This document shows positions 26,301-35,250 of a stretch of DNA of 64,000 bases, piece after piece. Position 1 is the stretch's first letter; each line of letters opens with the position of its first letter. The notes beneath the pieces were generated by a model. That model was given only the letters and a program-made list of their open reading frames with translations, made no database searches and was not told the DNA's origin. This DNA comes from Anaerobacillus isosaccharinicus (GTDB taxonomy: Bacteria; Bacillota; Bacilli; Bacillales; Anaerobacillaceae), in assembly GCF_001866075.3 (NCBI RefSeq), contig NZ_CP063356.1, positions 1 through 64,000 on the forward strand, given 5' to 3'. Made by a program: the position numbers and the translations under genes.

Positions 26301-27128
26301 ATGAATTGGTTAGAAGCACTTATTTTAGGTATTGTGCAAGGACTCTCAGAATTTTTACCGATATCTAGTTCTGCACATTTAATTATCGTTGGGAAGCTAC
26401 TTGGGATTAAGGTAGAAGGAAATCAATTAGAGTTTGAAGTTTTACTTCATTTTGCATCGTTGTTAGCTGTATCGATATACTTTAGAAAAGAAATATCCGA
26501 CGTGATTAATGGTTTCTTTTCCTTTTTGTTTTTTAAGAAGAAAGAAAGTAAGTTTCAATATCACTTTGGCTTATTATTACTTTTCTCGACAGGGGTTACA
26601 GCTGTTCTTGGAAAGTTATTTGAAGGGGTATTAGGGGCAAATATCATAAATACTGCGACGATCGGCGCTTCACTGATCGTCACTGGGCTTTTTCTTATCT
26701 TAATCGAGCACGGAGTAAAAGCAGGAAAACGGACAGCAAGAGAAATGACTTGGAAAGATGGGTTAATCATTGGCTTGGGTCAAGCTCTAGCGGTTTTACC
26801 TGGTATTTCGAGAGCAGGAAGTACGTTAGTAACTGCTCTTTGGTGTGGATTGGAGAAACAAACAGCGGTTCGATATTCGTTTTTACTTTCAATCCCACTT
26901 ATATTAGGAATTTCTATCGTTGAAATCCCTAATATGTCACCTCTGTTTTATAACTTATACTTTGTCGAAACGACAATTGCTTTTACCGCCAGTTTCTTGT
27001 TTGCCATCATCGGGATTAAGTGGCTCATTGCAATGGTAAATAGAACGAAGTTATCGTACTTTGCAATTTATTGCATTGCTTTAGGTGCAATTGTGTGGAT
27101 TTTCCTTAATGACGTTCCATTCGCCTAA
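26301..27128 (+). CDS. uppP: Undecaprenyl-diphosphatase
   Basis: 275-aa polytopic membrane phosphatase that recycles the lipid carrier of wall synthesis; loss of this activity sensitises cells to bacitracin. The two family motifs are GLSEFLPISSSAHL (about 14-27) and PGISRAGSTL (about 163-172). GGGGG lies just before the ATG. It stands alone on this strand, and its last 23 bases overlap the 3' end of the convergent HesB-like gene. Confidence 0.95.
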   Translation: MNWLEALILGIVQGLSEFLPISSSAHLIIVGKLLGIKVEGNQLEFEVLLHFASLLAVSIYFRKEISDVINGFFSFLFFKKKESKFQYHFGLLLLFSTGVTAVLGKLFEGVLGANIINTATIGASLIVTGLFLILIEHGVKAGKRTAREMTWKDGLIIGLGQALAVLPGISRAGSTLVTALWCGLEKQTAVRYSFLLSIPLILGISIVEIPNMSPLFYNLYFVETTIAFTASFLFAIIGIKWLIAMVNRTKLSYFAIYCIALGAIVWIFLNDVPFA

Positions 27129-27429
27129 CAGCTAAATTAGGGGTATAGATTTGAAAATCACTAGAAAGTCGTAATTGATTATTTTCATAGTGTATTCTCA
27201 TATCGTCATCAAAAAAAATCATATCCTTTTTAAACATGTAGAGTTCAAAGGCATTCGTATCAATTTTTACTAGATCTCCCTTGGAGCTTTCTAATTCAAT
27301 GTTAAGTAAGGGAATGCCGTTTACAGCACACCCACAGTCTTCTGTATCATAAAAAAGAACGAATATTTCATCTTTGTTTATTAAACCATTTAAATAATTT
27401 TGGGCATCTATTGAAAAAGTTATTTGCAT
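27106..27429 (-). CDS. HesB/IscA-fold protein, YqkB-like
   Basis: 107 aa. The N-terminal half with FYDTEDCGCAVNGIP resembles Fe-S biosynthesis domain proteins of the YqkB/YneR group, which lack the full three-cysteine A-type motif. Only one CGC pair is present, so cluster carriage is doubtful. GAGGTG lies five bases before the ATG. Its 3' end overlaps uppP tail to tail. Confidence 0.7.
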   Translation of the reverse strand: MQITFSIDAQNYLNGLINKDEIFVLFYDTEDCGCAVNGIPLLNIELESSKGDLVKIDTNAFELYMFKKDMIFFDDDMRIHYENNQLRLSSDFQIYTPNLAVRRMERH

Positions 27430-27465
27430 TTTAACACCTCATCTAATTAGTTAAAGAGGTTAGGA

Positions 27466-27735
27466 CAAAAGTGTTTTAATCAATGAGAAGTCCGAACGAA
27501 ATGAATAGTTGGTACAAATCCTTCGCTTCGGAAATATACTTCGCTTTCCGCGGGCGGCTGGTGAGCCTCCTCGTGCTTACGCACTGTGGGGTCTCACCCA
27601 TGCCTTTCATCCCGCAGGAACGGGCGCTACTCCTAGGCTAATACTTCGAGAGTTGTCTCGAAGGATACTCTTCGTCAGCATTAGCATGTAGAGGAAGAGA
27701 CAGTATCTCTTCGTATATTTCCTCCGCTACGGACG
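27466..27735. repeat. GC-rich dispersed Bacillaceae-type repeat
   Basis: Non-coding, much more GC-rich than its surroundings, with perfect 10-bp ends GGAAATATAC (27530-27539) and GTATATTTCC (27713-27722). The segment with CTTTCCGCGGGCGG and GAGCCTCCTCG is one I recognise as a common interspersed repeat of Bacillaceae genomes. The flank 27466-27494 recurs at 12962-12991. An ORF of 60 codons inside it is not credible. Confidence 0.75.
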
Positions 27736-27800
27736 GTTTGAATTGTTCGAATTTTCGGTTAAAACTAGTTAGATCCCAATCTCTTTTGTTATAAATAAAA

Positions 27801-27843
27801 AACGATCCATATGCTCATGTAAATGATGAGCATACAAATCGTT
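27801..27843 (-). terminator. Terminator of the tRNA cluster
   Basis: Two-part stem AACGAT/ATCGTT and TATGCTCAT/ATGAGCATA followed by a T-rich minus-strand tract, just after tRNA-Ser. Confidence 0.85.
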
Positions 27844-27855
27844 GAGTTATGTAGA

Positions 27856-27948
27856 TGGAGGAGGAAGAGGGATTCGAACCCCCGCGCGGTTTAACCCGCC
27901 TGTCGGTTTTCAAGACCGATCCCTTCAGCCGAACTTGGGTATTCCTCC
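27856..27948 (-). tRNA. tRNA-Ser (UGA)
   Basis: 93 nt with a long variable arm and an acceptor stem GGAGGAA/TTCCTCC. The anticodon loop is CTTGAAA with anticodon TGA. CCA is encoded. The discriminator reads T where G is usual for tRNA-Ser. Confidence 0.93.
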
Positions 27949-27956
27949 GTATCAAC

Positions 27957-28033
27957 TGGTGGACCCTGTAGGACTCGAACCTACGACCAACCGGTTATGA
28001 GCCGGTAGCTCTAACCAACTGAGCTAAGGGTCC
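27957..28033 (-). tRNA. tRNA-Ile2 (CAU, lysidine type)
   Basis: 77 nt with encoded CCA and anticodon CAT in loop CTCATAA. The acceptor GGACCCT and the body match the Bacillus Ile(CAU) gene rather than Met. Its C34 would need TilS modification to read AUA. Confidence 0.85.
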
Positions 28034-28062
28034 AAGCAATTACTTAGTTATTTAAATAAAGA

Positions 28063-28139
28063 TGGTAGCGGCGGAGGGAGTCGAACCCCCGACCTCACGG
28101 GTATGAACCGTACGCTCTAGCCAGCTGAGCCACGCCGCC
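28063..28139 (-). tRNA. tRNA-Met (CAU, elongator)
   Basis: 77 nt, acceptor GGCGGCG, anticodon loop TTCATAC, encoded CCA. It resembles elongator tRNA-Met of bacilli; initiator-specific features (three G-C pairs in the anticodon stem) are absent. Confidence 0.88.
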
Positions 28140-28144
28140 ATAAA

Positions 28145-28219
28145 TGGCTCCACAGGTAGGACTCGAACCTACGACCGATCGGTTAACAGCCGATAGCTCT
28201 ACCACTGAGCTACTGTGGA
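28145..28219 (-). tRNA. tRNA-Asn (GUU)
   Basis: 75 nt, acceptor TCCACAG/CTGTGGA, anticodon loop CTGTTAA, encoded CCA. First gene of the cluster, downstream of the promoter at 28242-28271. Confidence 0.95.
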
Positions 28220-28241
28220 ATAAAAATTAAGGACAAGATTT

Positions 28242-28271
28242 ATATTACCATGAAGTAAGTTTTTTTGTCAA
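28242..28271 (-). promoter_or_regulatory. Promoter of the tRNA cluster
   Basis: Minus strand: -35 TTGACA (28271-28266), 18-base spacer, -10 TAATAT (28247-28242). Close to SigA consensus, about 23 bases before tRNA-Asn. Confidence 0.8.
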
Positions 28272-28411
28272 CATTCAAAATTTGTTTTTAAAACAACAGA
28301 GTTTGAAATAGAAGGACATGAAAAAATATACCACACTACTTTTTTAATGGCAAGATTTTTTTTGAACTTAAGGAAAGCACCTACCACCTTAATGGGTCTA
28401 CCCTGAAAATA

Positions 28412-28496
28412 CAAAACGGCTTGCTTATTCTCATAGCGCTATAAAACAGAAAAACCACCTGTTTTAGAGGCTTGTTCGAACAAACACACCGTTTTG
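28412..28496. repeat. Nested inverted-repeat region between Na/Pi transporter and tRNA cluster
   Basis: Outer arms CAAAACGG (28412-28419) and CCGTTTTG (28489-28496) enclose TAAAACAG/CTGTTTTA (28442-28466) and a palindrome TTGTTCGAACAA (28472-28483). No ORF. The spacer 28272-28559 holds nothing else I recognise. It may be a terminator-like structure or a small non-coding RNA. Confidence 0.5.
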
Positions 28497-28559
28497 TGAA
28501 GTATATCCAATCTATTGTAGGACACTTTTCTTTCATTTCATGTCATTTCAGAAAATTAC

Positions 28560-30188
28560 TTAAAGGTTTTCTTCTCCGATAACCGCTTCAGCAATATTAA
28601 CGGCATGGTCACCAATACGCTCAAGGTTACTTACAATGTCTACAAAAACAATTCCAGCTGCTCCTGTACAACTTCCTTCGTTGACACGTAAGATATGGTT
28701 TTTACGAAGCTTTCTTTCCATCTTGTCAATTTTTTCTTCTTTTAACATGACAGAACGTGCTTCGATAATATCATTGTTCTCTAAGGCTTTAATTGCTTGT
28801 TTTAAAGTAGAAATCGTCAATTCAAACATGACATCAAGGTCTTGCATCGCTTGATCTGATATTGTTACTTTGTTAGTGATTTTATAATCAATTAACTCCA
28901 CAATATTCTCCATGTGATCACCGACCCGTTCAATGTCTCGAACTGTGTCCATGAGCATTGAGTGAAGTTCTGAATCTTTTGCTGATAATGATTTTGCAGA
29001 GATCAAAATTAAATAATCGGTAATTTTATGATCTAGATTATTAATCGCATCTTCAAATTGAACCGTTAATTCAGCATGCTTCTTTTGATTTGTTTTAGCA
29101 TACTGACTTGCTTCTAATAATCCTTGCTCAGCAAATTCGGACATACGTAATACTTCTTTTTTTGCTTGTCCTAAAGCAATAACTGGTGATTGCTGAATAA
29201 ACATCGGATCCAAATGTTGTGCTTTATATTCAATTGCTGAGTCTTTCCCTGGAATTATTTTTGTTACAATTAATGCTAGGATCGCGATAAAGGGCAATTG
29301 AATAAGAACATTGGCCGTGTTGAAAATCCCGTGTGCAAAAGCGATTTGCATTGGTCTATTTAGATCAAGTAGAGCTGAAATATAAATGATAAAATTGGTG
29401 TATGGCACTAGTACTAGCAAGATGATAAATGTACCAATTAAATTAAAGATAACATGTGTTAAAGCTGCCCGCCTTGCCGCAATAGACGCTCCTATTGATG
29501 CTAAAACAGCTGTAATAGTTGTCCCAATATTATCACCAAAAAGAACAGGGAGTGCTGCCCATATATCCATTGTCCCTTGGTCATATAAAGTTTGTAATAA
29601 TCCAATTGATGCAGATGAACTTTGAACGATTACTGTAAATACTGTACCAATTACTACACCTAAAATTGGATTTTCACTCATACTTATTGTTAGGTCTGTA
29701 AAAGCTTGCAATGTTCGCAGTGGTTTCATTGCATCACCCATTAGACTTAATCCGTAAAAAAGTGCACCAAAACCAAAGATAACTTGTCCATAATTATGAG
29801 CTTTTTTATTTTTAATAAAGAAAATAAAAAATGTACCAATTGCAATAATTGGAAGTGCGTATGCTTGAATTTTAAAACCGATAATAAATGCAGTGACTGT
29901 TGTCCCAATATTCGCACCCATAATAACACCAATTGCTTGCTTTAATGTCATAAACCCTGCATTAACAAGTCCAATTGTTAATACTGTAGTACCTGTACTT
30001 GTTTGTAATGCTACAGTAACTACTAAACCCGCAATTACACCCATCACTGGATTGGAAGTAAACTTATCTAATATATCTCTAAGTCTGTTCCCAGCAACTT
30101 TTTGAAGTCCATCCCCCATAAATTTAATTCCAAAAAGGAATATACCTAGTCCCCCAAAAAACAGAAAAAGTATTTGTTGAATATCCAA
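28560..30188 (-). CDS. Na/Pi cotransporter family protein with C-terminal PhoU-like domain
   Basis: 542 aa from the TTG at 30188, chosen because AAGGGG lies eight bases upstream and family proteins start near this point (FLFFGGLGIFLFG); the 40 extra upstream codons look non-coding. Two inverted NptA-type repeats carry QTSTGTT and QSSSAS motifs, about nine membrane segments in all. Residues about 355-540 form a PhoU-like helical domain. It probably imports phosphate with sodium. It stands alone, without pst genes. Confidence 0.9.
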   Translation of the reverse strand: MDIQQILFLFFGGLGIFLFGIKFMGDGLQKVAGNRLRDILDKFTSNPVMGVIAGLVVTVALQTSTGTTVLTIGLVNAGFMTLKQAIGVIMGANIGTTVTAFIIGFKIQAYALPIIAIGTFFIFFIKNKKAHNYGQVIFGFGALFYGLSLMGDAMKPLRTLQAFTDLTISMSENPILGVVIGTVFTVIVQSSSASIGLLQTLYDQGTMDIWAALPVLFGDNIGTTITAVLASIGASIAARRAALTHVIFNLIGTFIILLVLVPYTNFIIYISALLDLNRPMQIAFAHGIFNTANVLIQLPFIAILALIVTKIIPGKDSAIEYKAQHLDPMFIQQSPVIALGQAKKEVLRMSEFAEQGLLEASQYAKTNQKKHAELTVQFEDAINNLDHKITDYLILISAKSLSAKDSELHSMLMDTVRDIERVGDHMENIVELIDYKITNKVTISDQAMQDLDVMFELTISTLKQAIKALENNDIIEARSVMLKEEKIDKMERKLRKNHILRVNEGSCTGAAGIVFVDIVSNLERIGDHAVNIAEAVIGEENL

Positions 30189-30514
30189 AAAACTCGCCCC
30201 TTCAAAATGTGATCTTCTTAATTTCGACAATCCTCTACAAGCATACTTGTTTATTATTGATAATTTATTAACGTTTTGTAAAGATTTTGTAAAGATTTTT
30301 AAAACCACTTGTTCTTCTTTGCCTTTTTTTCTTTAACATATTATTAATAAAATTAACAAAATAAAGATTGATGTGTTATGTAACTTACTTTTCACCAATC
30401 ACCTTTTAAGTATTAAAATTAATTGTCTACTTGTTAGGCTTCGAAAGTTTCTGTAAAATATACCATAGTCTATTATTTGTTTTAAAATAAAATTTTCAAT
30501 TAAAGGAGTAAAGA
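30189..30514. other. Divergent spacer without recognised elements
   Basis: AT-rich 326 bases between the Na/Pi transporter gene and the DUF1189 gene. Both promoters should lie here. I find no convincing operator or RNA. Confidence 0.4.
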
Positions 30515-31318
30515 ATGAATATTTTTCAGCAGTTCTTTAAAAGTTTATATTCTCCACTAACAGTTGCGAAGTTTCGCTTTCAAGGAATAGGAAAAACAAT
30601 CTTATATGTGTTTGTTCTAATGATGATTACCACTTCCATAGCGGCCTACCAATTGGGTTCAACGATTTCTTCAGTTGTTCAACAATTTCAAGTCGATCTT
30701 CAAAATGAATTACCTGATTTTGAAATAAAGAACAGTGTTTTAATTTCAGATCTTGACCAACCCCTATATGTTACCCAAAATGGTGACCTATTCATCTTTG
30801 ATTCATCAGGGACATTAACTGTTTCAGATATCGAAAATCAATATGATAACGCACTTGCCTTATTAGAAACTGAAGCTGTTTTCGTTTCTGACGGTGTAGC
30901 CGAATCTTTTAGATACCGTGAATTTGGTAATGTAAATTTTACAAAAGAGCAATTAGAAGAATTAACAGAAACCGTTGTTGAATTGTTGCCACTTATTATA
31001 AGTATTGTTGTATTTATTCTGTTTCTTGTACTAACTACTTTAAAATATATTGGGATTTTCGTTCTAACTTTATTCGGTTTAATTATTAGAAAAAATACAG
31101 CAACAGCTCTTTCTTATAAACAAGTATGGGTACTATGCGCCTATGCCGTAACATTGCCTACTGTATTCTTTGCAATTACTGACTCATTAAACATTGTTAT
31201 TCCACTTTCTTTTACTCTTTATTGGGTAGTTGCTGTGATTATGCTTTACCTTATCTTTAAGGAAATACCAAAACCTAAAGCAGAAGAAATAGCAGAAGAC
31301 CCGATGGACCGATATTAA
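30515..31318 (+). CDS. yqgB: DUF1189 family membrane protein
   Basis: 267 aa. It opens with the DUF1189 pattern FFKSLYSP and KFRFQGIGKTI, has one membrane segment (about 27-47), an extracellular domain (about 50-155) and four C-terminal segments (about 160-250). By family and place near sodA it matches B. subtilis YqgB. Function unknown. AAAGGAG lies upstream. Confidence 0.85.
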   Translation: MNIFQQFFKSLYSPLTVAKFRFQGIGKTILYVFVLMMITTSIAAYQLGSTISSVVQQFQVDLQNELPDFEIKNSVLISDLDQPLYVTQNGDLFIFDSSGTLTVSDIENQYDNALALLETEAVFVSDGVAESFRYREFGNVNFTKEQLEELTETVVELLPLIISIVVFILFLVLTTLKYIGIFVLTLFGLIIRKNTATALSYKQVWVLCAYAVTLPTVFFAITDSLNIVIPLSFTLYWVVAVIMLYLIFKEIPKPKAEEIAEDPMDRY

Positions 31319-31345
31319 AAAAGATTAATTAAAATTAATAAGTAA

Positions 31346-31383
31346 AAACGAGTAGAAGCCCTAGGCTCTACTCGTTTTTATTT
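31346..31383. terminator. Bidirectional terminator
   Basis: Stem AAAACGAGTAGA/TCTACTCGTTTT with A and T tails. It overlaps the end of the NfeD gene and serves both convergent genes. Confidence 0.9.
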
Positions 31384-32021
31384 TCATTTTCCATTTTCCG
31401 CACAACAATCCTCGTTCCATCTACAGATAGCACTTCAACTTTTGCTCCCGCATCTAACCATTGATTATCGCTTGTTGCACTAAAATATTTCCCGTCAACT
31501 TCTATTGTTCCAATCGGACGAAATGGAGTTGCCGTTACTGCCGATTTTCCAACTAAATCTTTGTAGGAGTCATTTAGAGAATTATAGCCTAAGTCTCCTG
31601 TTAAGCGGTCTTTAAGAGTCATTTTTGACCAAAGGTTTCTAGATGGAAAAACTTTCATGAAAAGTAAGGAAGCAGCTGCACCTAATAGTAAAGCCATTGC
31701 TACTAAGAAACCGTAAACAACCGTAGGAGTAGGAATCGCTATTCCTAAAATCATTAGAAATATTCCTAAAAGAGCAACAGTTCCATCTGTAATAAACTTA
31801 CCATCAATGACAATTAGGGCTACACCACATATATAGAGAAGGGCAACCCATAAACCCACGCCAGAACCTGCAGTAATATGAAAAGAAAAGTACGTCGCCA
31901 TAATCCCTATTCCTATTATTGCAAACAGGCCTTTTACTTTAACAAATAATTCTCCAAATAAAAATAAGGTACCAAGAAATACGACAAAAAAACCAACGCT
32001 AGCTATATTTAAAATATCCAT
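31368..32021 (-). CDS. NfeD family membrane protein
   Basis: 217 aa from the ATG at 32021, set by GAGGAGTGAGG just upstream; the longer form has no ribosome site. About five membrane segments are followed by a C-terminal OB-fold NfeD domain (GKSAVTATPFRPIGTIEVDG). NfeD proteins usually pair with a flotillin or SppA-like partner, but none is adjacent here. Confidence 0.82.
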   Translation of the reverse strand: MDILNIASVGFFVVFLGTLFLFGELFVKVKGLFAIIGIGIMATYFSFHITAGSGVGLWVALLYICGVALIVIDGKFITDGTVALLGIFLMILGIAIPTPTVVYGFLVAMALLLGAAASLLFMKVFPSRNLWSKMTLKDRLTGDLGYNSLNDSYKDLVGKSAVTATPFRPIGTIEVDGKYFSATSDNQWLDAGAKVEVLSVDGTRIVVRKMENENKNE

Positions 32022-32113
32022 GTCCTCACTCCTCGTGAATATACTATTTAGTATATATTTACGAATTAAATCAAATAACGGTTTCAAAAATCAAAAAAAT
32101 AATAAATGTCTAT

Positions 32114-32198
32114 TGAGTGAACTTCATAATTACCAAAAATGACCCATATCAAACTAAGTATTTTAATGGCTATATTATGGAATAATGAAATTCATTAA
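32114..32198 (+). repeat. TIR element copy B
   Basis: 85 bp from TGAGTGAACTTCATAATTAC to ATGAAATTCATTAA. The ends are imperfect inverted repeats; inner CCATAT and TATATTATGG also pair. It is clearly homologous to copy A (16424-16509), and its ends match copy C (58258-58377). Confidence 0.8.
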
Positions 32199-32236
32199 AC
32201 AAAAGTTGGCATAATAAAAATGATGAGGTGGTAATA

Positions 32237-32335
32237 ATGAGAAAAAATCAGGTTCAAAAAGAAGAAGTGACAAATAAAAAAGTAAAAACAACCTTTCCAT
32301 TTAAACAAATACAAACAAAGAAGCTTTCTGTTTAA
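32237..32335 (+). CDS. Possible 32-aa basic peptide
   Basis: Very short frame starting MRKNQVQKEEVTNKK and ending KLSV, with GAGGTGG five bases before the ATG. Composition is lysine-rich and soluble. It lies just after TIR element B. The good ribosome site argues for expression, but nothing else supports it. Confidence 0.4.
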   Translation: MRKNQVQKEEVTNKKVKTTFPFKQIQTKKLSV

Positions 32336-32366
32336 TAGCTATTTACATATTCTCACCTGATTCTAT

Positions 32367-32413
32367 ATAAAAAAACCCCAGTTTTAAAATAGGGTCTACT
32401 CCTTAAGAAGTAA
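32367..32413 (-). terminator. Terminator of the DUF1002 gene
   Basis: Stem TAGGGTCT/AGACCCTA with further inner pairing, followed on the minus strand by a G/T-rich tract. Confidence 0.75.
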
Positions 32414-32430
32414 GACCCTAGCTCCACTTT

Positions 32431-33303
32431 CTACCCTTTTGTAAACCAACCTTTGATCGCATTAATGAGCTCACTAATGACCTCAAGGAACTTAGCAATA
32501 AATGTTTGTGTATCTTCTCTAGCTAAAATGTCTCCTAAATTATCACGTATTTTTCCGATTTGATTTTGTACTTGGTTCCAATCAATATTTAAATCCTTCA
32601 TTCGATTAAATAAAGAAACTAGACCATTTAGCTCATCAGCATTTAAAGTAATTCCTAGTTCCTGTGCAACTCGTGTGATTAAATCGCGTAACTCTTCATC
32701 AGTTGTTACTGGGTTTTTCGCAATTTCTTCTTTAATTCGTGTCATTAACTCTGTCGCTTGGTCAAAACCAAGACGATCTCCAAGTTCTGCTGTCTTAACC
32801 ATTTCTTCATTAGCAACTTGCTTTTGCTCTTCTGGAATTTCAATATCTGTTGTAATTTCATATGCTTTAATAATACCAGTTAAAGCTCCTGTACCTGATA
32901 CTTTAAAAGGGGCAGTAACATAAATATCAGCATCGGTAATTCCAGCTGTAACTAGTGCATTTGCATACATCCCTTCAGAAACCCAATCAATATTATTTGT
33001 TGTAACAGTAATTCCAGCTCCACTTTCTAATAATGTAATCCTTGTTGAAGAAATAGAGCGGGTTCCAATTTTCTGTTTACTAATGTAATTTCCTAAAGCT
33101 TGATGTTCTTCTTGATTTGTAACTGTAATAATTTCAACATCTTCTGGAACATTCATTTCCCGAAGAAGTTGTTTTTTCTGATCATCTGTTAAATTTTCTC
33201 CCAGTGTAACAATAACCTCTCCTACTACAGCATCACCTAAAACTGAGTTTGGCACAACTAAGCAAAACAAACCTATTAATAGAAACAAGATAATTTTTTT
33301 CAT
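32431..33303 (-). CDS. Secreted DUF1002 family protein (YpuA-like)
   Basis: 290 aa. A cleavable signal peptide (about 1-23) precedes a domain typical of DUF1002/YpuA proteins: GEVIVTLGENLTDDQK near the start, VTTNNIDWVSEGMYANAL in the middle and long helices at the end. Extracellular; function unknown, and wall-related roles have been suggested for the family. AAAGGAG lies before the ATG. Monocistronic. Confidence 0.85.
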   Translation of the reverse strand: MKKIILFLLIGLFCLVVPNSVLGDAVVGEVIVTLGENLTDDQKKQLLREMNVPEDVEIITVTNQEEHQALGNYISKQKIGTRSISSTRITLLESGAGITVTTNNIDWVSEGMYANALVTAGITDADIYVTAPFKVSGTGALTGIIKAYEITTDIEIPEEQKQVANEEMVKTAELGDRLGFDQATELMTRIKEEIAKNPVTTDEELRDLITRVAQELGITLNADELNGLVSLFNRMKDLNIDWNQVQNQIGKIRDNLGDILAREDTQTFIAKFLEVISELINAIKGWFTKG

Positions 33304-33431
33304 TATATTTCTCCTTTAAAACAATAATTTTTTATTTCTTACTAAAAGTAATAGAACACTTTTTCCCCGAAAATAAAAAGGGACTTTTGATCTATCTTTA
33401 TTATAGAGTAAAACTACGAGTATTATATTGT

Positions 33432-34658
33432 TCACTTCCTACTAATTCCTTCCTTAAAAACTTGTTTAAATACTTGTAACTTTATTTTTAACGCTGTCAT
33501 CACCCAAATGCTTGTAAAGAGAAATAAAAGAAACGCTTTCACAAACATATCAATAACCTCGACCATCCACAAAGCGAAAAATATTGGCCCAAATGCGACT
33601 CCTAAAAAGCGTATCATGCCATATAAAGAGACGATTAGACCTCTTTCTTTTCCACCAACAGAAGAGGTAATTAATGTATTGATACACGGTAGTATTAAGC
33701 CTACTCCTGTTGCTATCAATGTTAAGCCAAATATTAGTCCAGACAAGTGAGAGAATACCATTAAAAATACAAACGCACCTAAAATGATCCCACTCCCCGT
33801 AGATATAAGCCTTTTCATATAATCATGATTATCCCCTATTCGTTTCCCAGTCCAGTAAGATACAACTGTTAACGCTCCTAATGGGAATGTGAACACGATC
33901 CCTTTGAAAACTCCATCAATTGCATAAATTCTCTCTATTTCAAACGATAAAAATACGAGCAATCCAAATAAAATAAACAAGGCCATTGCTCCCAAAAAAG
34001 AAAGCGGAAATAACCATCTCGCCTCTCTTTTTAATACCTTCCACAACATTTTTGCGTAACTTGATAAAGGCTCATTATACTTTTCTTGAACAATAGGTTT
34101 TATAGAAAAATATATTCCCAAAAACGCAATTAAAGAAACTATAAAGTACACATAAAAGGCACTGTACCAAAATAATAATGCTGCCAAGGCTCCGATAAAA
34201 GGACTGACAACTTTACCAATCCCATTAAAAACTTCCAATGCCCCTAAGTTTTTGCTTCTCTCATTCCCAGAAAAAAGATCACCTACTAAGGCCATCGCCA
34301 GTGGTGCTGTACCTCCAGCTCCTATACCTTGAATGACCCTTCCAGCTAGTATCCAATGAAACGGTTCTGCTACTCCTCTTCCAGCTATAATTGTGACGAC
34401 GCTACCACCCATGACAAATAGTAAAGAAATGAGGATAATTTTCTTCCTACCAAATCGATCTGATAAAAAACCGACAATTGGAATGACTAGGGCTGCTACA
34501 ATAGAAAAAACAGATAATAAAAACCCTACTTCAAAAGCTGAAATATTTAATTCCTCTTCCATTGTTGGCAAGATTGGAATTAACATTGAATTTCCGAGAA
34601 CCATCACAAAAGGTAACAAGCCAATAATTAAGATTAGTAAAGATGATTTATTTTTCAT
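33432..34658 (-). CDS. MFS drug-efflux type transporter
   Basis: 408 aa from the ATG at 34658 (GGAG seven bases upstream). About 12 membrane segments, the motif-A loop GFLSDRFGRKKI after segment 2, and GRVIQGIGAGGTAP in segment 4, typical of 12- to 14-helix proton antiporters for drugs. Specificity unknown. Alone, with no adjacent regulator. Confidence 0.85.
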   Translation of the reverse strand: MKNKSSLLILIIGLLPFVMVLGNSMLIPILPTMEEELNISAFEVGFLLSVFSIVAALVIPIVGFLSDRFGRKKIILISLLFVMGGSVVTIIAGRGVAEPFHWILAGRVIQGIGAGGTAPLAMALVGDLFSGNERSKNLGALEVFNGIGKVVSPFIGALAALLFWYSAFYVYFIVSLIAFLGIYFSIKPIVQEKYNEPLSSYAKMLWKVLKREARWLFPLSFLGAMALFILFGLLVFLSFEIERIYAIDGVFKGIVFTFPLGALTVVSYWTGKRIGDNHDYMKRLISTGSGIILGAFVFLMVFSHLSGLIFGLTLIATGVGLILPCINTLITSSVGGKERGLIVSLYGMIRFLGVAFGPIFFALWMVEVIDMFVKAFLLFLFTSIWVMTALKIKLQVFKQVFKEGISRK

Positions 34659-34753
34659 AGTATAACTCCATATTCTGTCATATAAAAAATGGGACAAGCA
34701 TACATTAAATTAACAGCTTGTCCATTGTGATTAATTTTATTAGGAGGGTATTA

Positions 34754-35086
34754 ATGAAAAAGCTATTCATACCAATTATTTTATTAATTACTATATACAG
34801 TGTTTATTATGACCTGAACATCGGTACGTTACCCACTAAGACGACATTAGCCGCTGTACCAAATGCTCCTGAGGAGAGTAACAATATTTCTGTGGATATT
34901 CCTGCTGAGCTTATAGTTGTCGAACCTGGCTACACTGTCCTTTCAATTGTGGAAGAGCTTCATAACGAGCCAGTAAATGCCTCGATCCAACAAATTGTCG
35001 TTGATTTTGAAGCATTAAACCCTGGTACGTCAGCAAATAGAATTATCACCGGTAAAGCATATTTATTTCCAATATATCGTAAATGA
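34754..35086 (+). CDS. yqfZ: YqfZ-like membrane-anchored LysM-type protein
   Basis: 110 aa from the ATG at 34754, set by AGGAGGG six bases upstream. One N-terminal hydrophobic segment, then DLNIGTLPT and a C-terminal LysM-like module (VVEPGYTVLSIVEELHN with LNPGTSANRI). Family and position before ispG match B. subtilis YqfZ. Likely a small envelope protein. Confidence 0.8.
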   Translation: MKKLFIPIILLITIYSVYYDLNIGTLPTKTTLAAVPNAPEESNNISVDIPAELIVVEPGYTVLSIVEELHNEPVNASIQQIVVDFEALNPGTSANRIITGKAYLFPIYRK

Positions 35087-35139
35087 TGAATTGCTTCCTT
35101 CTTGCCAAACCTTCTACTTCATTGATAAAATGAAACTAA

Positions 35140-35215
35140 TTTTGAATTACTTATAATTATGAATTAAAATTGATTTCATAATTCATAATTCATAATTCAC
35201 AATTCACAATTTATC
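35140..35215. repeat. Heptamer-repeat foldback element E5
   Basis: TTGAATTACTTATAATTATG on the left and three CATAATT units plus two CACAATT units on the right form a long AT-rich inverted repeat. It is of the CATAATT type with no GC-rich core. It ends about 20 bases before the ispG ribosome site. Confidence 0.75.
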
Positions 35216-35250
35216 ATTTTCGAATTAATAGAAGGGGCGATTTTTAACCA

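Noticed and set aside
27509-27691. 60-codon plus-strand ORF in the GC-rich element
   Set aside because: It lies wholly inside a non-coding dispersed repeat, lacks a ribosome site, and its composition reflects the repeat.
27957-28033. A second tRNA-Met
   Set aside because: The anticodon is CAU, but body and acceptor match the Bacillus tRNA-Ile2 gene, so it was called Ile2.
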